From positions 3,931,501-3,995,500 of the forward strand of contig BSQZ01000033.1 of NCBI GenBank assembly GCA_033239005.1: 64,000 bases of DNA, given 5' to 3'. The notes beneath the pieces are model-generated. The model ran no database searches. It saw nothing but the letters and a program-made list of their open reading frames with translations, and was not told the origin of the DNA. The translations under genes were made by a program, and so were the position numbers. Source of the stretch: Lamellibrachia satsuma (Eukaryota; Annelida; Polychaeta; Sabellida; Siboglinidae). Position 1 is the first letter of the stretch. The number at the start of each line of letters is the position of its first letter. Below, piece after piece: positions 41,601 through 53,997 of the stretch.

Positions 41601-44600
41601 GTCCAGGAAGACGGTGTGTGTGAACAGGCCACAGGTCTGGCGCGGCAACACCTACACAGTACACACATGGCTCAGTCTATCATTCTAACTTCTCTATCTA
41701 CGTGGCAACACCTACACAGTACACACATGGCTCAGTCTATCATTCTAACTTCTCTATCTACGTGGCAACACCTACACAGTACACACATGGCTCAGTCTAT
41801 CATTCTAACTTCTCTATCTACGTGGCAACACCTACACAGTACACACATGGCTCAGTCTATCATTCTATCTTCTCTATCTACGTTGCAACACCTACACAGT
41901 ACACACATGGCTCAGTCTATCATTCTAACTTCTCTATCTACACGGCAACACCTACACAGTACACACATGGCTCAGTCTATCATTCTATCTTCTCTATCTA
42001 CGCGGCAACACCTACACAGTACACACATGGCTGAGTCTACCATTCTATCTTCTCTATCTACGTGGCAACACCTACACAGTACACACATGGCTGAGTCTAT
42101 CATTCTATCTTCTCTATCTACGCGGCAACACCTACACAGTACACACATGGCTGAGTCTATCATTCTATCTTCTCTATCTACGCGGCAACACCTACACAGT
42201 ACACATATGGCTGAGTCTATCATTCTATCTACGCGGCAACACCTACACAGTACACACATGGCTGAGTCTATCATTCTATCTTCTCTATCTACGTGGCAAC
42301 ACCTACACAGTACACATATGGCTGAGTCTATCATTCTATCTTCTCTATCTACGCGGCAACACCTACACAGTACACACATGGCTCAGTCTATCATTCTATC
42401 TTCTCTATCTACGCGGCAACACCTACACAGTACACACATGGCTGAGTCTATCATTCTATCTTCTCTGTCTATGTGGCAACACCTACACAGTACACATATG
42501 GCTGAGTCTATCATTCTATCTACACGGCACCACCTACACAGAACACATGTGGCTGAGTCTATCATTCTATCTACGCGGCAACACCTACACAGTACACACA
42601 TGGCTGAGTCTATCATTCTAACTTCTCTATCTACGTGGCAACACCTACACAGTACACATATGGCTGAGTCTATCATTCTATCTTCTCTATCTATGCGGCA
42701 ACACCTACACAGTACACACATGGCTGAGTCTATCATTCTATCTACGTTGCAACACCTACACAGTACACACATGGCTCAGTCTATCATTCTATCTTCTGTA
42801 TCTACGCGGCAACACCTACACAGTACACACATGGCTGAGTCTATCATTCTATCTTCTCTATCTACGTGGCAACACCTACACAGTACACATATGGCTGAGT
42901 CTATCATTCTATCTTCTCTATCTACGTGGCAACACCTACACAATACACATATGGCTGAGTCTATCATTCTATCTTCTCTATCTACGTGGCAACACCTACA
43001 CAGTACACACATGGCTGAGTCTATCATTCTATCTACGCTGCAACACCTACACAGTACACACATGGCTGAGTCTATCATTCTAACTTCTCTATCTACGCGG
43101 CAACACCTACACAATACACATATGGCTGAGTCTATCATTCTATCTTCTCTATCTACGTGGCAACACCTACACAGTACACACATGGCTGAGTCTATCATTC
43201 TATCTACGCTGCAACACCTACACAGTACACACATGGCTGAGTCTATCATTCTATCTACGCTGCAACACATACACAGAACACACATGGCTGAGTTTATCAT
43301 TCTAACTTTTCTGTCTATGCTATGGCATCTTACATGATTTCTCTATATTTTCCCTTCTAACTAAGGTTTAGTAGATGTCAATCAGTCAGCTGCAGTACTC
43401 AACTAAATAAGTATTAGCATCAAAGTATAATGTTAATAAAATTTTTATTCACACTAAACCTTATAAAATATACGTTATCTTCCCAAGGGTCATGAATGAA
43501 AACATAAACATACAAGTAAATTTAGCACAGCTTATTAAATAGGAGATTTTTTGTTAAGTTAGATTTTTAAAAAGGATTCTAATATGTATGGTTTGATAAA
43601 ATTGATATATAAATTTTTAATGATATAATCATAACTACATGTAGTGTTTGATTGAACCTATGCCGCTTAATTTATTACATATTATTGATGCACATGCCTA
43701 TAATTACTAATTTTTATATAGACACCATAATCATAAATTGCAAAACCTATTAGATTTGTAATTGTGTAATCTAGAACTTTATTAATGATTACCATACAAT
43801 GTATGTATAGCGCCTGAACACTCTGACCCTTATTCTTACCCAGTCTGTCTGGGCTCTGGGGTGCTGCCTTACCTTAATGCCCCGGTGTATGAAGCCCCTT
43901 CGGTAGCGTGCAGGGCGTAGATGGGGGTACTCCTCTGTACTTGTTACCTTCACACCCCATACCCTCTTCCATGCCTCATACAGCTGCTCATGTATGGGGT
44001 AAACACCCGAGTGATGGGGCGCCACAGCATAGCTGGAGTTCACAGCAATGCTGTATTTCTGTGCAAGTAACAAACAAACATGCAGTTTTACAGCTGCTTA
44101 CAATCCATGATATGAAGGAGGTTATTTAACTTAGCACTGCTGACTTAATCAACAATTACCTCTTACATATGCATGGCTCTTAATATGCATATGTGAGAAC
44201 ATTATCATTTCAACTGAATTGTAGATAATCATGTATAAGTTATTAAGTCAAATTGTCCTAAACAAATTGACTGACACATTAATAACACATCTATTTATAA
44301 CACACTATCATAATTCATGACACATCTGTGGGGAAAACAAACTAATTGAAACAATAACTTTCCAGACTGGATCTGCTCAGAAATATTAAACTATGCAATG
44401 TCTACAACATTGACAGTCCCACTTTGCAAGTTAAACTGTTCCCGCTGCTTCACCTGAATACAGATTCTTGGGGTGTCCAATCTACTCAATACAGCCACTT
44501 AACACATCCTGATAGAGTCAGACATTGCAATACAGCATCCAGCACAGTGTTGCTATTAACCTGAAGTAAGCTAATGATTTATTGTGCATTTTAGCCTTTA

Positions 44601-46626
44601 TTTTGTTTGACAATGGCTGTGATTGTTCCATTGAACAGAGGGAGCATTTTCTGAAGAAATGTTAATAGGAATGGAACGAAGAACCCCTAGATGAGAAACA
44701 ATGTTATCATACTATGGTTTAAATGAGTGGGTGACTGCCCTGTCATTTCTCATGGCCACTGTTTTCTACACATCTGCCAGACCATTCAGTGTATTCATAA
44801 AAATGGTTTATCTCACCCGCTTCTGTGAAAAAGGCTTCACCTGTGGCTGATAAAGGGTTAATTTTGTGTTAGACTGCCAACAATGTCCCCTCCCAGAGCC
44901 TATCAGTTACCTCCAGAAGATGTTATCAGTGGTGGGGTGGTGTCATAGTGTCAGGTCTCTCTCAGGTCCTGCTCTCAGGGCACATTATCTCCACACAATT
45001 GGAACATGATCAGGGCACCTAATGCTGCACTGTAATTGGCCAAGTTATCTGACCTGTCAACTACCATACTGCCCCCTGGCTATTGCTGGGGGAAGCATGC
45101 TTGAGCGAGCTTCATGAAATGCGGTGGAAGAAGCAGGAAGGATGCACCAACACATTCAATATGTGATGGTTTCTGATGAATCATGATTATTTGACTTTTA
45201 TGAATAGGAAAAGCATTTGATGACCCTTCACTCATTAAAATAGTTACAATATATATATTAATTTTTATAATGCAGATAAATCAACAGTTGTTATCATGCA
45301 TATGCTTTGGCATTCATATGCTTTTACCAAAACTCATGAGAGTAAGTATTCATTATCATCATTGTACAGTATTCTTTAGGCAGTTGCCTGTTGGCATTCT
45401 GGTCTAAAAATGTCATAGTAACTGAATCGTTCATTCTGTCAGAATGGGTTCTTGGCTGTCATTGTGTACATACACTCTGTGTTATTGTTCAGGCATTACA
45501 CAGAAACATTAACCTGTACTACGTAATAGGGAGCTCAGCAGTGATTGATATGACTAATTACATTACACAGAACTGTTAACCTGTACTACATAATAGGGAG
45601 CTCAGCAGTGATTGATATGACTAATTACATTACACAGAACTGTTAACCTGTACTACATAATAGGGAGCTCAGTAATGATTGATATGACTAATTACATTAA
45701 CCAGTGGTTAATGTAATTAGTGAGAATACTTAGAACTGACTGATGAACATGTACCAACTAACACCCAAACAGCGCCTGTAGGCAATGATGCACTGGCAAT
45801 GACTGAGCCAAAAAGCATATAGTGCATGCATCTACATACGCACGTATGCACACATGCATGCACATATGCCACATGCCTGCACAGAGGGTTGATTTGTCGG
45901 TGCTCGGACAGTTGCTCACTGGGCAAATGCTTACCGAACAGTTGCTCACCAAGGAAATAAAAAAGTGGACAGTTGCTCGCCCTTACAAATATTCTAATTT
46001 CATTTTAAAATGCAACATATGAGCTTCACAGAAAGTCTGTTTGGTGTTGCTGTAGAATTAGAAATTATTGCTACAATCCGAAAATGTGATTTCAATGAAT
46101 GTAATAGCTTCCCTAAACTGATATATTGGTCTTGTGTGACCTGTCTGCCAATGGTAGGAATGGCTTCATTTGGATACTGGTGACTGGCTGGCTGGTGGAT
46201 TCAACTGGCTCACCGGCTTCATTTGGGTGTAAAAACTTTAATCAATGATATATATTATTATAATGATCAAAATAAAAAACTACATTTCGCTTTTTGGCAT
46301 TATGTCCATGCGTGCCTAGACGTTGCAATGTATGAGCTTCACAAAAAGTTTGTAAGGCGTCGCTCTGAAGGTACAAATAGCCATCCTATTAAATAATACA
46401 ACTTGAGGCTTTAAGCAATATAGATGATAGTAAATATAGAAAACAATAAATAAAATCGGCCCAAATGTAGAGTTTACCATTATAGAATGCTAAAATTAAT
46501 TAATGACAGTTGTAGTAGCAACGCCAATTACTGGGACGCCAAACAGACTTTCTGTGAAGCTGATATGTTTGTTTTTAAATCGTCATGGAACTGGAAGTGT
46601 CATTTTTAAAATTATACCACAGGATG

Positions 46627-46712
<86 letters not shown>

Positions 46713-49700
46713 ACAGGATATATATGTAGATATATGAGGACAAATTTGGTGCCTCTTGGTGGTCGTTTTAATAGTAGCAGAAACGGAAGGATCGTTGAAT
46801 TATGTTGTTTATACTGTCACTTATTTTATTTATTGTCATTTTGTAGGGGAAGGAAAATTGCATTTTTACGTTAGTTCCCTCAATAAACCCTGTTTCCGCA
46901 ATTCCTACGTGTTAATTTTTTGTACATCAAATAACATTAACACAGGGTGAGCAACTGCCCGCTTTTTCATTTCCTTGGTGAGCAACTGTCCGGTGAGCAA
47001 TTGTCCGTGATTCGTTTTGTCTTAGTTGTATACCTGAGCAAAGTTGTAATTCAACACCATTTCGTTCTCCAGCAGTGAGATGTTGTTGAACTTGTGTGGC
47101 TGCAGGTGGCGCCACGTGTGGGGAAACCATTCAAAATGTGCACGATTGGCTGAAAAGAAGAAATGGGTTATGGGAATCATGACGATCTTCAAATAACAAT
47201 ACAAATATAGAAGCGAAATTTTAATGAACATGTCAGATGATTGCACACTGCTTCTTTAGCATTTTTATGTCAATACTCAATATCTTGAATGTAAGTTGAT
47301 CTTACCCCGTGATGTATTCTACACAAACTTAAGATATTCGTAAGTATTTTAGGCTTACAACAGTTATGAAAGAAGTTGGACTTAGAAGCGTGTAAATGTG
47401 AGATCTACACCCCTAATACTTGGCTGAAACAGTGACCCAGTATTAGTCGATAAGTGCACTTCACAACTGTGCCCTCTGGCTACTTGCTTAATTAAAGGCC
47501 ATTTAGTGGGGCCTGTTTGCTGGACAGTTGATGGTCAGCTGTGAAACCAAAGATGCATCTGACATACCACAACACCACTCAGGCACTACCCTATGATGGG
47601 TCAACAAACAGTCACGCTGGACACTAAATACCAGAGAACTCTCTATTCAAACCCCACTTACTAGGATGAGAACTTTCAATGACCCATGTCCCTTCCATTC
47701 CTAGGCATGAGGAAACCTGTTTGTTAAAGTCCATTAAAATGTTAATAGCCAGTTCTTACGATGTGTGCACAAAAGTCCCACCAGACAAATCCCCCTGCAC
47801 AAAAGCCCCTTTTTGTAAGTATTTAGTTTGTGGGGCTTTTGTGCTGGGGGGGCCAGATTCAGTTTTTAAACACCCTGAATGTATGTTTAAGATGCAGCAA
47901 TCAACACCACGAACCCCAATAATCAAAGTACTTTACAGAATCATAGTTGTAAACAGAATTCTAGTCAGATGAACTAGAAAAACTTGAATGCATGAATTTA
48001 TAATTGTTGTTCGCAAGAGGCCTAGCAACATAACAGTTTGAAAATTTACCTTTATTATTCTTAATATATATCAATGACTTGGACGACAAAAATTATAACA
48101 AACAACGTACCGAAATTTGCAGATGACACGAAAGTGTTTAGAAAGGTTAACACTGATGGTGATAAACAACATTTACAAAATGATCTAGACAAATTAGTTA
48201 CATGGTCTGAAAAATGGCAGATGTTATTAAATTTTGGGAAATGTAAATGTCTACATACAGGACACAGGAACTTGGACATAAACTATAATATGGGAGATAC
48301 TGTTCTAGGTACTGCTGTAAAAGAAAAGGACTTAGGAGTAACAATAACTGCTGATGTGAGTTTCAGAGCAGTGTGGTATTATTGCAGCTTCAAAGGGTAA
48401 TACAATTTTTGGGTTGATTAGGAGAAACATAACATACAAGGAAAAAATCTTATTATACCTCTGTATGAAGCAATAGTTAGACCTCATTTAGAATACTGTA
48501 TACAAGCATGGAGACCATATCATAAGAAGGGTATAGATATGCTTGAATGCATAGAGGAGAGCAACTATAATTATTCCAGAACTGAGAGACCTTAGTTATG
48601 AAGAACACATGAAAGAATGTGGTTTAACAACCCTAGATACAAGGAGGTTAAGAGGAGATCAGATTGAAGCTTTTAAGATATTGAATGGGTATGAAAATAT
48701 TAATAGAAATATGGTTTTCTCACTCAAAAAAGATAGTAGAACTAGAGGACATGAGATAAAATTAGTAAAGGATCAGTATAGATTGCATATCAGGAAGTAC
48801 TCGTTTTGACAGAGGACAATAAATGAATGGAACAAATTGTCTATGGATTGTGTAATTGCTAGCAGCATGAATATGTTTAAAAACAAGGTTGACACATATA
48901 TCAGGAGGGCGGGTTACATGTAGATGAACATTGTTGGACTCTCAATAAGCCAATGGCTTCCTTGTCCACTTGCCATCTGGGCAATTGGCTTGGATGGCAA
49001 ATCTGGTTAAACTGTGTTAAAAAAATATAAGATTGAAACAAAACTAGTTCATTTGACCACCTGTGTAAATGACTCATTTACTACATAAAACATTTACTTA
49101 AGTCTATTATCTGATTAGTAGCAATCACTACTAGTGATTACACTTCCTGTGATAACCAAGTTACACACATTGCATGACTTGTCACTAAAGAAACTAGGCA
49201 ACATGACATGACTCAAACCCTAATACTTGGAAATGTTGCGACCTTGTGACCTACCAATCAGGGAGTCTTCGCCCTGGTTTTCTTCAGGGCTGCCATGATG
49301 GAAGTATTTTCCTGAGTAGCCGATGTTGAAACGGAACCCTTTCACTGTTTCTCGCAGCTTTTTCTGGGAAGCTATCATTGCCTGGAGAGGAATGTCACAG
49401 CAGACGTGATGCTAAGGCATGACATTTAATAACAACCAAGACTCTCATTACTTTCATTATCAAGATCTATTGCACAAGTCATCATGGCTTTGACTGTGGT
49501 CTGCAGGAGTTACATTAATCTCAATTATGGAAACTTGTATCTTTTATCTTGTATTCTATCCAATCTGCTGTAAGGTCCATGTTAGATCCATTCCCAGTAA
49601 CTTAGCTGTCGGTCCTATCTATCATCAGTGACTGAGTTGTCAGTCCTATCTATCCTCAGTGACTGAGTTGTCAGTCCTATCTATCATCAGTGACTGAGCT

Positions 49701-51254
49701 GTCAGTCCTATCTATCACCACCGATTGAGCTGTCAGTCCTATCTGTCATCAGTGAGTTAGCTGTTGGTCCTATCTACCCTCAGTGATTCCACTGTTGGTC
49801 CTACCTATCCTCAGTAACGGAGCTGTCAGTCCAATCTATCTTCAGTGACTGAGCTGTTGGTCATATAGTCAGTGACTTAGCTTTCGGTCCTGTCCTCAGT
49901 GACTAAGCTGTCAGGCTCCAAGAAAACTTGGTTATGTAATTATGAGATTATCAGCCATGTTGCAGTTTCTGCTAATACTGCACAGATTCACCTACAAAAA
50001 CAATGGAGTGACCCCATCTCGCTAGTAACAACAGAGCACTTGGTCATGCCATTGTACAAAAGCACATCTAATGAGATCAAGAGGTAAGTCAGTATGCAGG
50101 CTCACACTAAATGATTGCTTACATCATTAGTTCATCTGCAGACAATTACTGTTAAGTCCCAAGTCACAGCATAACTTGCTGTCTGAACCACTCACCTGTA
50201 CATCATCAGGCTTGAGTCGTAATCCATGACTGGCAACAAATATATCATCGACATCAATGAGAATGAACCGCTGAAGAGACACACTGAACTTGCCATGTGA
50301 CAGATATGACAATGTGTCGAGAAACAATATCCGGTGCAACCAGAACTTGAAGTCATTGCCAAAAAACACACGCTGGATGCCATCGAATAGCCCCAAGTCT
50401 TGAACAGCAACGATGAATTCGATCTCCTTCGACGCATGATGAGTGACAGGATTTTGGGTCGTTTTCTCAGTGTCGAGATCATCAGAGTCGCTAGTTCGAT
50501 GCATGTTAGCATAAGATATAGCCCGGTACGTGGGATGATTTGGCACAAATACTGTCCAGTCATCGCCTGGTAGAGTGCGTGCGACTTCTCGTGCACGCGT
50601 TATGCGCAGTATGTCTGACTGTGCATTGATGCGGTAGTTCTGTAATGATAACTGCGTGTGCATTGCAAGCGGGAAGCCACGCACTTTTTCGTTGACAAGC
50701 GCTGTGTCGGAGCGTGTGAACGCCATGATGCCAACATTGTAATCACGGCAGTACTTGTCGAGCAGATCGCGGTTCCACTTGTCCATCACCAAGTACGAGT
50801 CGAGCTTCTCGAACACAATAACGCCAAACTTCCCTTTACCGACTCGCGTCAGTGAAGGCAGACTCTTACCTGCTAACTCCACTTTGTAGTCAATGTGATT
50901 CGCTTCCAGCAGCATGACAACATCCTGGCCACGCACCGAGTACTGCGTCTCGACCAGGACAAGCACCTTGTTCTGGAAGCGCAGACTCGCTGTATAGTTA
51001 GAGTGGTTGTTGAGCGCCAGGCGATTGTGCAGGTGGCGAAGGATGTCCGAACTGACCGTACACTTGACTGTTGGCTGTGGGGGGAGGTGGTACATGGAGT
51101 GGACGTTGAAGCTGGACACATAGAAAGAGAGGCAGAGTAGAGACGCAACACTGAGGAAGACCGCGATGAGAATGCCCTTGGTGATGGTCAGTTGTCTGAC
51201 CAGGAATAGTCGGGCCAGCCGGGCACGGATGTTACATCTCTGCTGCACCTTCAT
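34376..51254 (-). CDS. NDST: Heparan sulfate N-deacetylase/N-sulfotransferase, complete, 12 coding exons
   Basis: Exons in gene order: 51254-50196, 49381-49255, 47149-47034, 44058-43873, 41651-41523, 40366-40184, 39963-39867, 39504-39381, 38418-38241, 37918-37748, 36764-36655, 34598-34376. All have AG/GT borders and compatible phases, summing to 2703 nt, 900 residues plus TAA (vertebrate NDSTs about 880). Family role: Golgi enzyme that removes N-acetyl from GlcNAc in heparan sulfate and sulfates the free amine from PAPS. Seen: short cytosolic tail and one membrane segment near residues 26-48 (type II); DVDDIF metal motif near the end of exon 1; [13 protein letters not shown] (residues 444-456); PAPS 5' loop IGPQKTGTT (627-635) with K631; FEEVQFF with E659 as likely base; 3' phosphate motif RAYSWYQH (727-734); paired cysteines in FYCQVL and TKCLG. 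No damage is seen. It is convergent to ACSL-B. Which NDST paralogue it is cannot be said; invertebrates often have one. Confidence 0.96.
34725..35730 (-). mobile_element. CR1/L2-like LINE copy 3 in the last NDST intron
   Basis: Reverse complement of the same family, from the tail (plus CATTTAACAAGATTACCATC) through the C-terminal codons to the reverse transcriptase region around [13 protein letters not shown]. Frame is broken, e.g. minus ORF 35566-35339. It lies between NDST exons 11 and 12 in the gene's orientation. A (TA)n tract at about 35609-35639 sits inside it. Confidence 0.85.
36914..37534. repeat. 16-bp minisatellite in NDST intron 10
   Basis: About 39 units of TATTTCGTTGGTGCYG. The left half has mostly C at the variable site, the right half mostly T. 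Period 16 leaves three plus-strand frames open, none a gene. Confidence 0.95.
38939..39145. repeat. 30-bp minisatellite in NDST intron 8
   Basis: Seven units of GTACTAAATGAGGGAGGGTT plus CAAGACTTGC. Confidence 0.92.
39867..39963 (-). CDS. NDST: NDST exon 7: PAPS 5'-phosphosulfate-binding loop
   Basis: Encodes [12 protein letters not shown] and then FLVIGPQKT; the following exon completes GTTALYTF. This is the P-loop-like PAPS site of the sulfotransferase domain, with lysine 631 at the position essential in vertebrate NDST1. The border splits the glycine codon G|GT as expected from the homologue. Confidence 0.93.
40757..40995. repeat. 22-23-bp minisatellite in NDST intron 5
   Basis: About 11 units of AAGTTACCCAGTCTAACAAT with small changes. 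The right end runs into a dispersed repeat also found at 1750-1830. Confidence 0.9.
41064..41500. repeat. 40-bp minisatellite just downstream of NDST exon 5
   Basis: About 11 units of GGGTGTATTAGATGATACAT followed by GCATCATCAGTAAATGAAGA. NDST exon 5 is thus sandwiched between two unrelated arrays. Confidence 0.95.
41523..41651 (-). CDS. NDST: NDST exon 5; its acceptor is amplified upstream
   Basis: Encodes [20 protein letters not shown] and onward to IIDNP, 43 residues in phase 0. The acceptor on the gene strand is TGTACTGTGTAG|GTGTTGCC. The first 11 exon bases plus the acceptor recur in about 28 tandem 60-bp units directly upstream in the gene (41641-43318). Only the exon-proximal acceptor gives the correct frame. 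Confidence 0.92.
41641..43318. repeat. 60-bp minisatellite carrying the NDST exon 5 acceptor
   Basis: About 28 units of 60 bp, some shortened to 48 bp by a common 12-bp deletion. Plus strand core: GGCAACACCTACACAGTACA then CACATGGCTSAGTCTATCAT. On the NDST strand each unit contains TGTGTAG|GTGTTGCC, the exon 5 acceptor plus coding bases. The exon-proximal unit is the genuine junction. The 573-codon plus-strand frame across it is a consequence of the period being a multiple of 3. Confidence 0.95.
43320..43790. other. NDST intron 4 remainder
   Basis: AT-rich sequence between the 60-bp array and exon 4 (43873); nothing else seen. Confidence 0.5.
45485..45705. repeat. ~67-bp tandem repeat, three copies
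   Basis: Three copies of ACCTGTACTACATAATAGGG plus GAGCTCAGCAGTGATTGATA in NDST intron 3. The preceding 44060-45480 shows no feature I can support. Confidence 0.9.
45905..47007. mobile_element. 1.1-kb TIR element of unknown superfamily in NDST intron 3
   Basis: Left end CGGACAGTTGCTCAC then CAGTTGCTCACCAAGGAAAT; right end reverse complement CGGACAATTGCTCACCGGAC then CAGTTGCTCACCAAGGAAAT. Ends about 60-80 bp, built of GGACAGTTGCTCACC subrepeats. Inside, AGCTTCACAGAAAGTCTGTT (46022) has an inverted partner near 46540-46562, and a (TA)n tract lies at 46640-46710. The right end is 26 bp from NDST exon 3. No transposase is seen. Confidence 0.65.
47797..47844. repeat. Perfect 13-bp inverted repeat (foldback)
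   Basis: GCACAAAAGCCCC at 47797-47809 and GGGGCTTTTGTGC at 47832-47844, extended by runs of C and G outside. In NDST intron 2. Confidence 0.85.
48050..49016 (+). mobile_element. CR1/L2-like LINE copy 4 in NDST intron 2
   Basis: Plus strand, antisense to NDST. Contains [20 protein letters not shown] (48074-48400 frame) and [20 protein letters not shown] (48609-48809 frame), then the common tail ending near 49016. 5' truncated in the reverse transcriptase region, close to where copy 3 also becomes hard to follow. Confidence 0.87.
49595..49915. repeat. ~31-bp degenerate minisatellite in NDST intron 1
   Basis: About ten units of TGAGCTGTCAGTCCTATCTA with TCATCAGTGAC, diverged. Confidence 0.85.
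50196..51254 (-). CDS. NDST: NDST exon 1: signal anchor and N-terminal deacetylase region
   Basis: A 353-codon exon starting [20 protein letters not shown], a basic cytosolic tail followed by a hydrophobic anchor (about residues 26-48), then the luminal N-terminal domain ending [19 protein letters not shown]. This start is chosen because it is the only ATG before the anchor in this frame and gives the usual short tail. The donor is CAG|GTGAGT at 50196/50195. Confidence 0.93.
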
Positions 51255-51286
51255 CTTGGATGGTCATCTGTCACATACTACCTCAT
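51255..51286 (-). promoter_or_regulatory. NDST: NDST 5'UTR segment with probable acceptor and two-codon uORF
   Basis: Upstream of the NDST start codon the gene strand reads TTTACATTTACAG|ATGAGGTAG, a good 3' splice site, so a 5'UTR intron probably ends at 51287. The UTR segment would begin with ATG AGG TAG, a minimal upstream ORF 32 nt before the main ATG. No non-coding first exon could be located upstream. Confidence 0.45.
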
Positions 51287-51566
51287 CTGTAAATGTAAAG
51301 TGTCACTGTTAATGTCATCATTCATACATCAGCTGTCAATTAGTTGTGTTTTACTAGACTAGTTAGCATGTTACTCAATAAGGCAGGCAATAGTTACATG
51401 ACACTGACATGACCTTTACAACAGATGTTTCAATAAGGTATTTTTTTAATGACTTGGACAACTTATTCTCTTTTTCTATTTTGGCTTAAGCCCTGCTTGT
51501 AACAAATGACAATAACTGTGTACAAGTCTACTCCAAATATGTATCTAGTATAAAATCCAATATATA

Positions 51567-51720
<154 letters not shown>

Positions 51721-51724
51721 TATA

Positions 51725-53880
51725 TGATCCAATACATAAAAATGCAATTATCAATTTCAATTAATAGCTTAGTTATATACATACATCTATAACCAGTATA
51801 ATGAATACTGTATGACAGTGAGAACTGTCACTATATGAACCTGTTGGCACTAAACCAATTTGATGTCAACACAAAACCACTCTTAACTCTGTTTTTGGTT
51901 TTGGTGTTTGACCAGTTTTGCGAATAAATACCTCCATTCTATAGACAATGAATGCTGGCACAAAATGTGTCCATGGTATCGACTAAAAATTTAAACCTGA
52001 AAAATAAAGTGGTAAGCCAAAGAAAGCATCAGATATTCCCCTTGCATGGCTTTCTTCTGGAGGCCATCTAATGCCTCTAATCAGGTGCACAGGCCAAATG
52101 GCTGTTTCCACACTGTAATCCATCTTAGTCTGGCTACAGACCATTATCATAGTCCAGAGATTACTGTATCAAGCTTCTGTCTATTTATTGAATGTAGCTA
52201 GGAATAGCAGGGCGGGCGGGGTAAATGGGGTGTGTGGTCATTTGAAGGAAATGCTCAGCATAAAGGTAAGTAGGTAACACATCCTCCCACAAGCCAGGAG
52301 TAGTGTTATTACTACCCCTGGCATATCCTACACAACGTATGCAATCATTTGTACTTTGTCCCACTTGCCGTCTTGGTGACATGATTCTGGGAACCAGATG
52401 GCTAAGCCCAAATTTCAAAGAGTGTTTCCAGGAAATGTCTATAATTACCAATAGAGGTTAAGTAATAAAATACTGCATTAATTAAAAAAGACCAGCTTGA
52501 CATGCAACAGAACTCTTGAGCAGTGGAGACAGAATGTGAAGTGTTTCCTGTCATACATGCCACTACACACCCACTGCAATGTGACATGTACAAATGACAG
52601 GAAGCTGGTCAAATTAGCAGCAAATTATTTATTCAAGTTACCCTCCACCGACATACAGATACCTCTTCTGAAATGTTGTGCCTGGTAATTTACCAGCAGT
52701 AACTATGTACGATCAATTTAATTGCATTCCAACATTGAATGTTTTGCATATCTGGATCCACCAACAAAATTTGTTACGGTTTCTTACAGCGTAAAGAGAA
52801 ATCCTTTCATGTGTCCACAGTTGGTTTAGTAGGAAACCATACAACAAAATACACAGCAGCAGTGTTTAGTGGTTGGCAATCCTTTGCTGAAGTTAGGTAA
52901 AAAAGCAAGTCGTTTAGCAAGTTGACTGGGAAAATGCATTGATGTAACATCTGTAAGCTCACAAACAACGCCACTGTTTGGGTGCAAAGTTTGTCCGACT
53001 TTCAACTGGCAATTTTACAGGCACCACAACAGTCTAGTTTTAGTATTATATAAACTAGTAATGACAACCAATCCTTCTCTCAATCTTGTAGACTTCCACA
53101 TCAAAGCACACACAATATAGTGTACATTGTGCCAATTGTAACTTTTTTCAGAATAACCTTCAGTTTGTTTCTGAAGACTCTAAAATGTATTTTAACTAAA
53201 ACTGACATTGAACCTTCTGTAACTATTTATAATCCTCTAAATAAATCCAAATACAGTGATCTTTTTTATGAAAATTAATAATACACATAAAACACATGAA
53301 AAAGCAGCACATACAATTTGTGGTACTGTAATGCACTGTAAAAATGCCCATACTAAACCTATCTTCTTGAAGGCATTCCATAGCTGATTGACTGCTGCAG
53401 TTGACCAAGATAAAGTGCTGGGATGACAGACAGTGATTACATGAGGGGAAGCAGGGACCCAGCCTGGATTCAGCAGCTAAGCCATGTCACTGATAATTGG
53501 AGCCAGATCATCACAACATATTTAGACAACTTCAGTCATAATAAAACTGTGGGACCAGCTGCAGCCCTGTTAAAGTGAAGCAAACATACAGGGCTACCCA
53601 AAACATACAGGGTTACCCAAAACACAGGGCTACATACTACCTGCAATACAGGGCTACAAGCAGAAATGAAAGAATACTAAAGTTGTCCTCGTCCCACTTT
53701 GTCTGTGCAGTTTCCACTTCCAGAACAGAAATGCTTGCTCATGGAAAAGTGAGAAAACCGACGAACAAGGATAATCTCCAAAATTATCATATCTTGTCAA
53801 AGCTGCTACAATCACAGTGACTAGTTCCAGTCTTGTTCAACTCTAAAACAAACTGTTCTTGTCTTCCTTTAGAAACAACT
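51725..53880. other. Upstream NDST region, nothing recognised
   Basis: No exon with recognisable homology. Minor features: short ACAGGGCTACCCAAAACATA repeat at 53585-53660. NDST non-coding exons or promoter may lie here but cannot be shown. Confidence 0.4.
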
Positions 53881-53898
53881 GAAAAATGCACATGGATT

Positions 53899-53985
53899 AT
53901 CACTGCTATTATTATGTATTATCACTGCTATTATTATGTATTATCACTGCTATTATTATGTATTATCACTGCTATTATTATGCTA
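53899..53985. repeat. 22-bp tandem repeat, four copies
   Basis: ATTATCACTGCTATTATTAT repeated four times directly before the 24-bp array. Confidence 0.93.
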
Positions 53986-53997
53986 TCACTGTACAAG

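Noticed and set aside
41616..43337. 573-codon plus-strand ORF with a 20-residue repeat
   Set aside because: It is the antisense of NDST intron/exon 5 sequence and stays open only because the 60-bp period is a multiple of 3. No start context, splice or conservation support.
52185..52593. Minus-strand ORFs of 88 and 63 codons
   Set aside because: No homology that I recognise; possibly part of a dispersed repeat.
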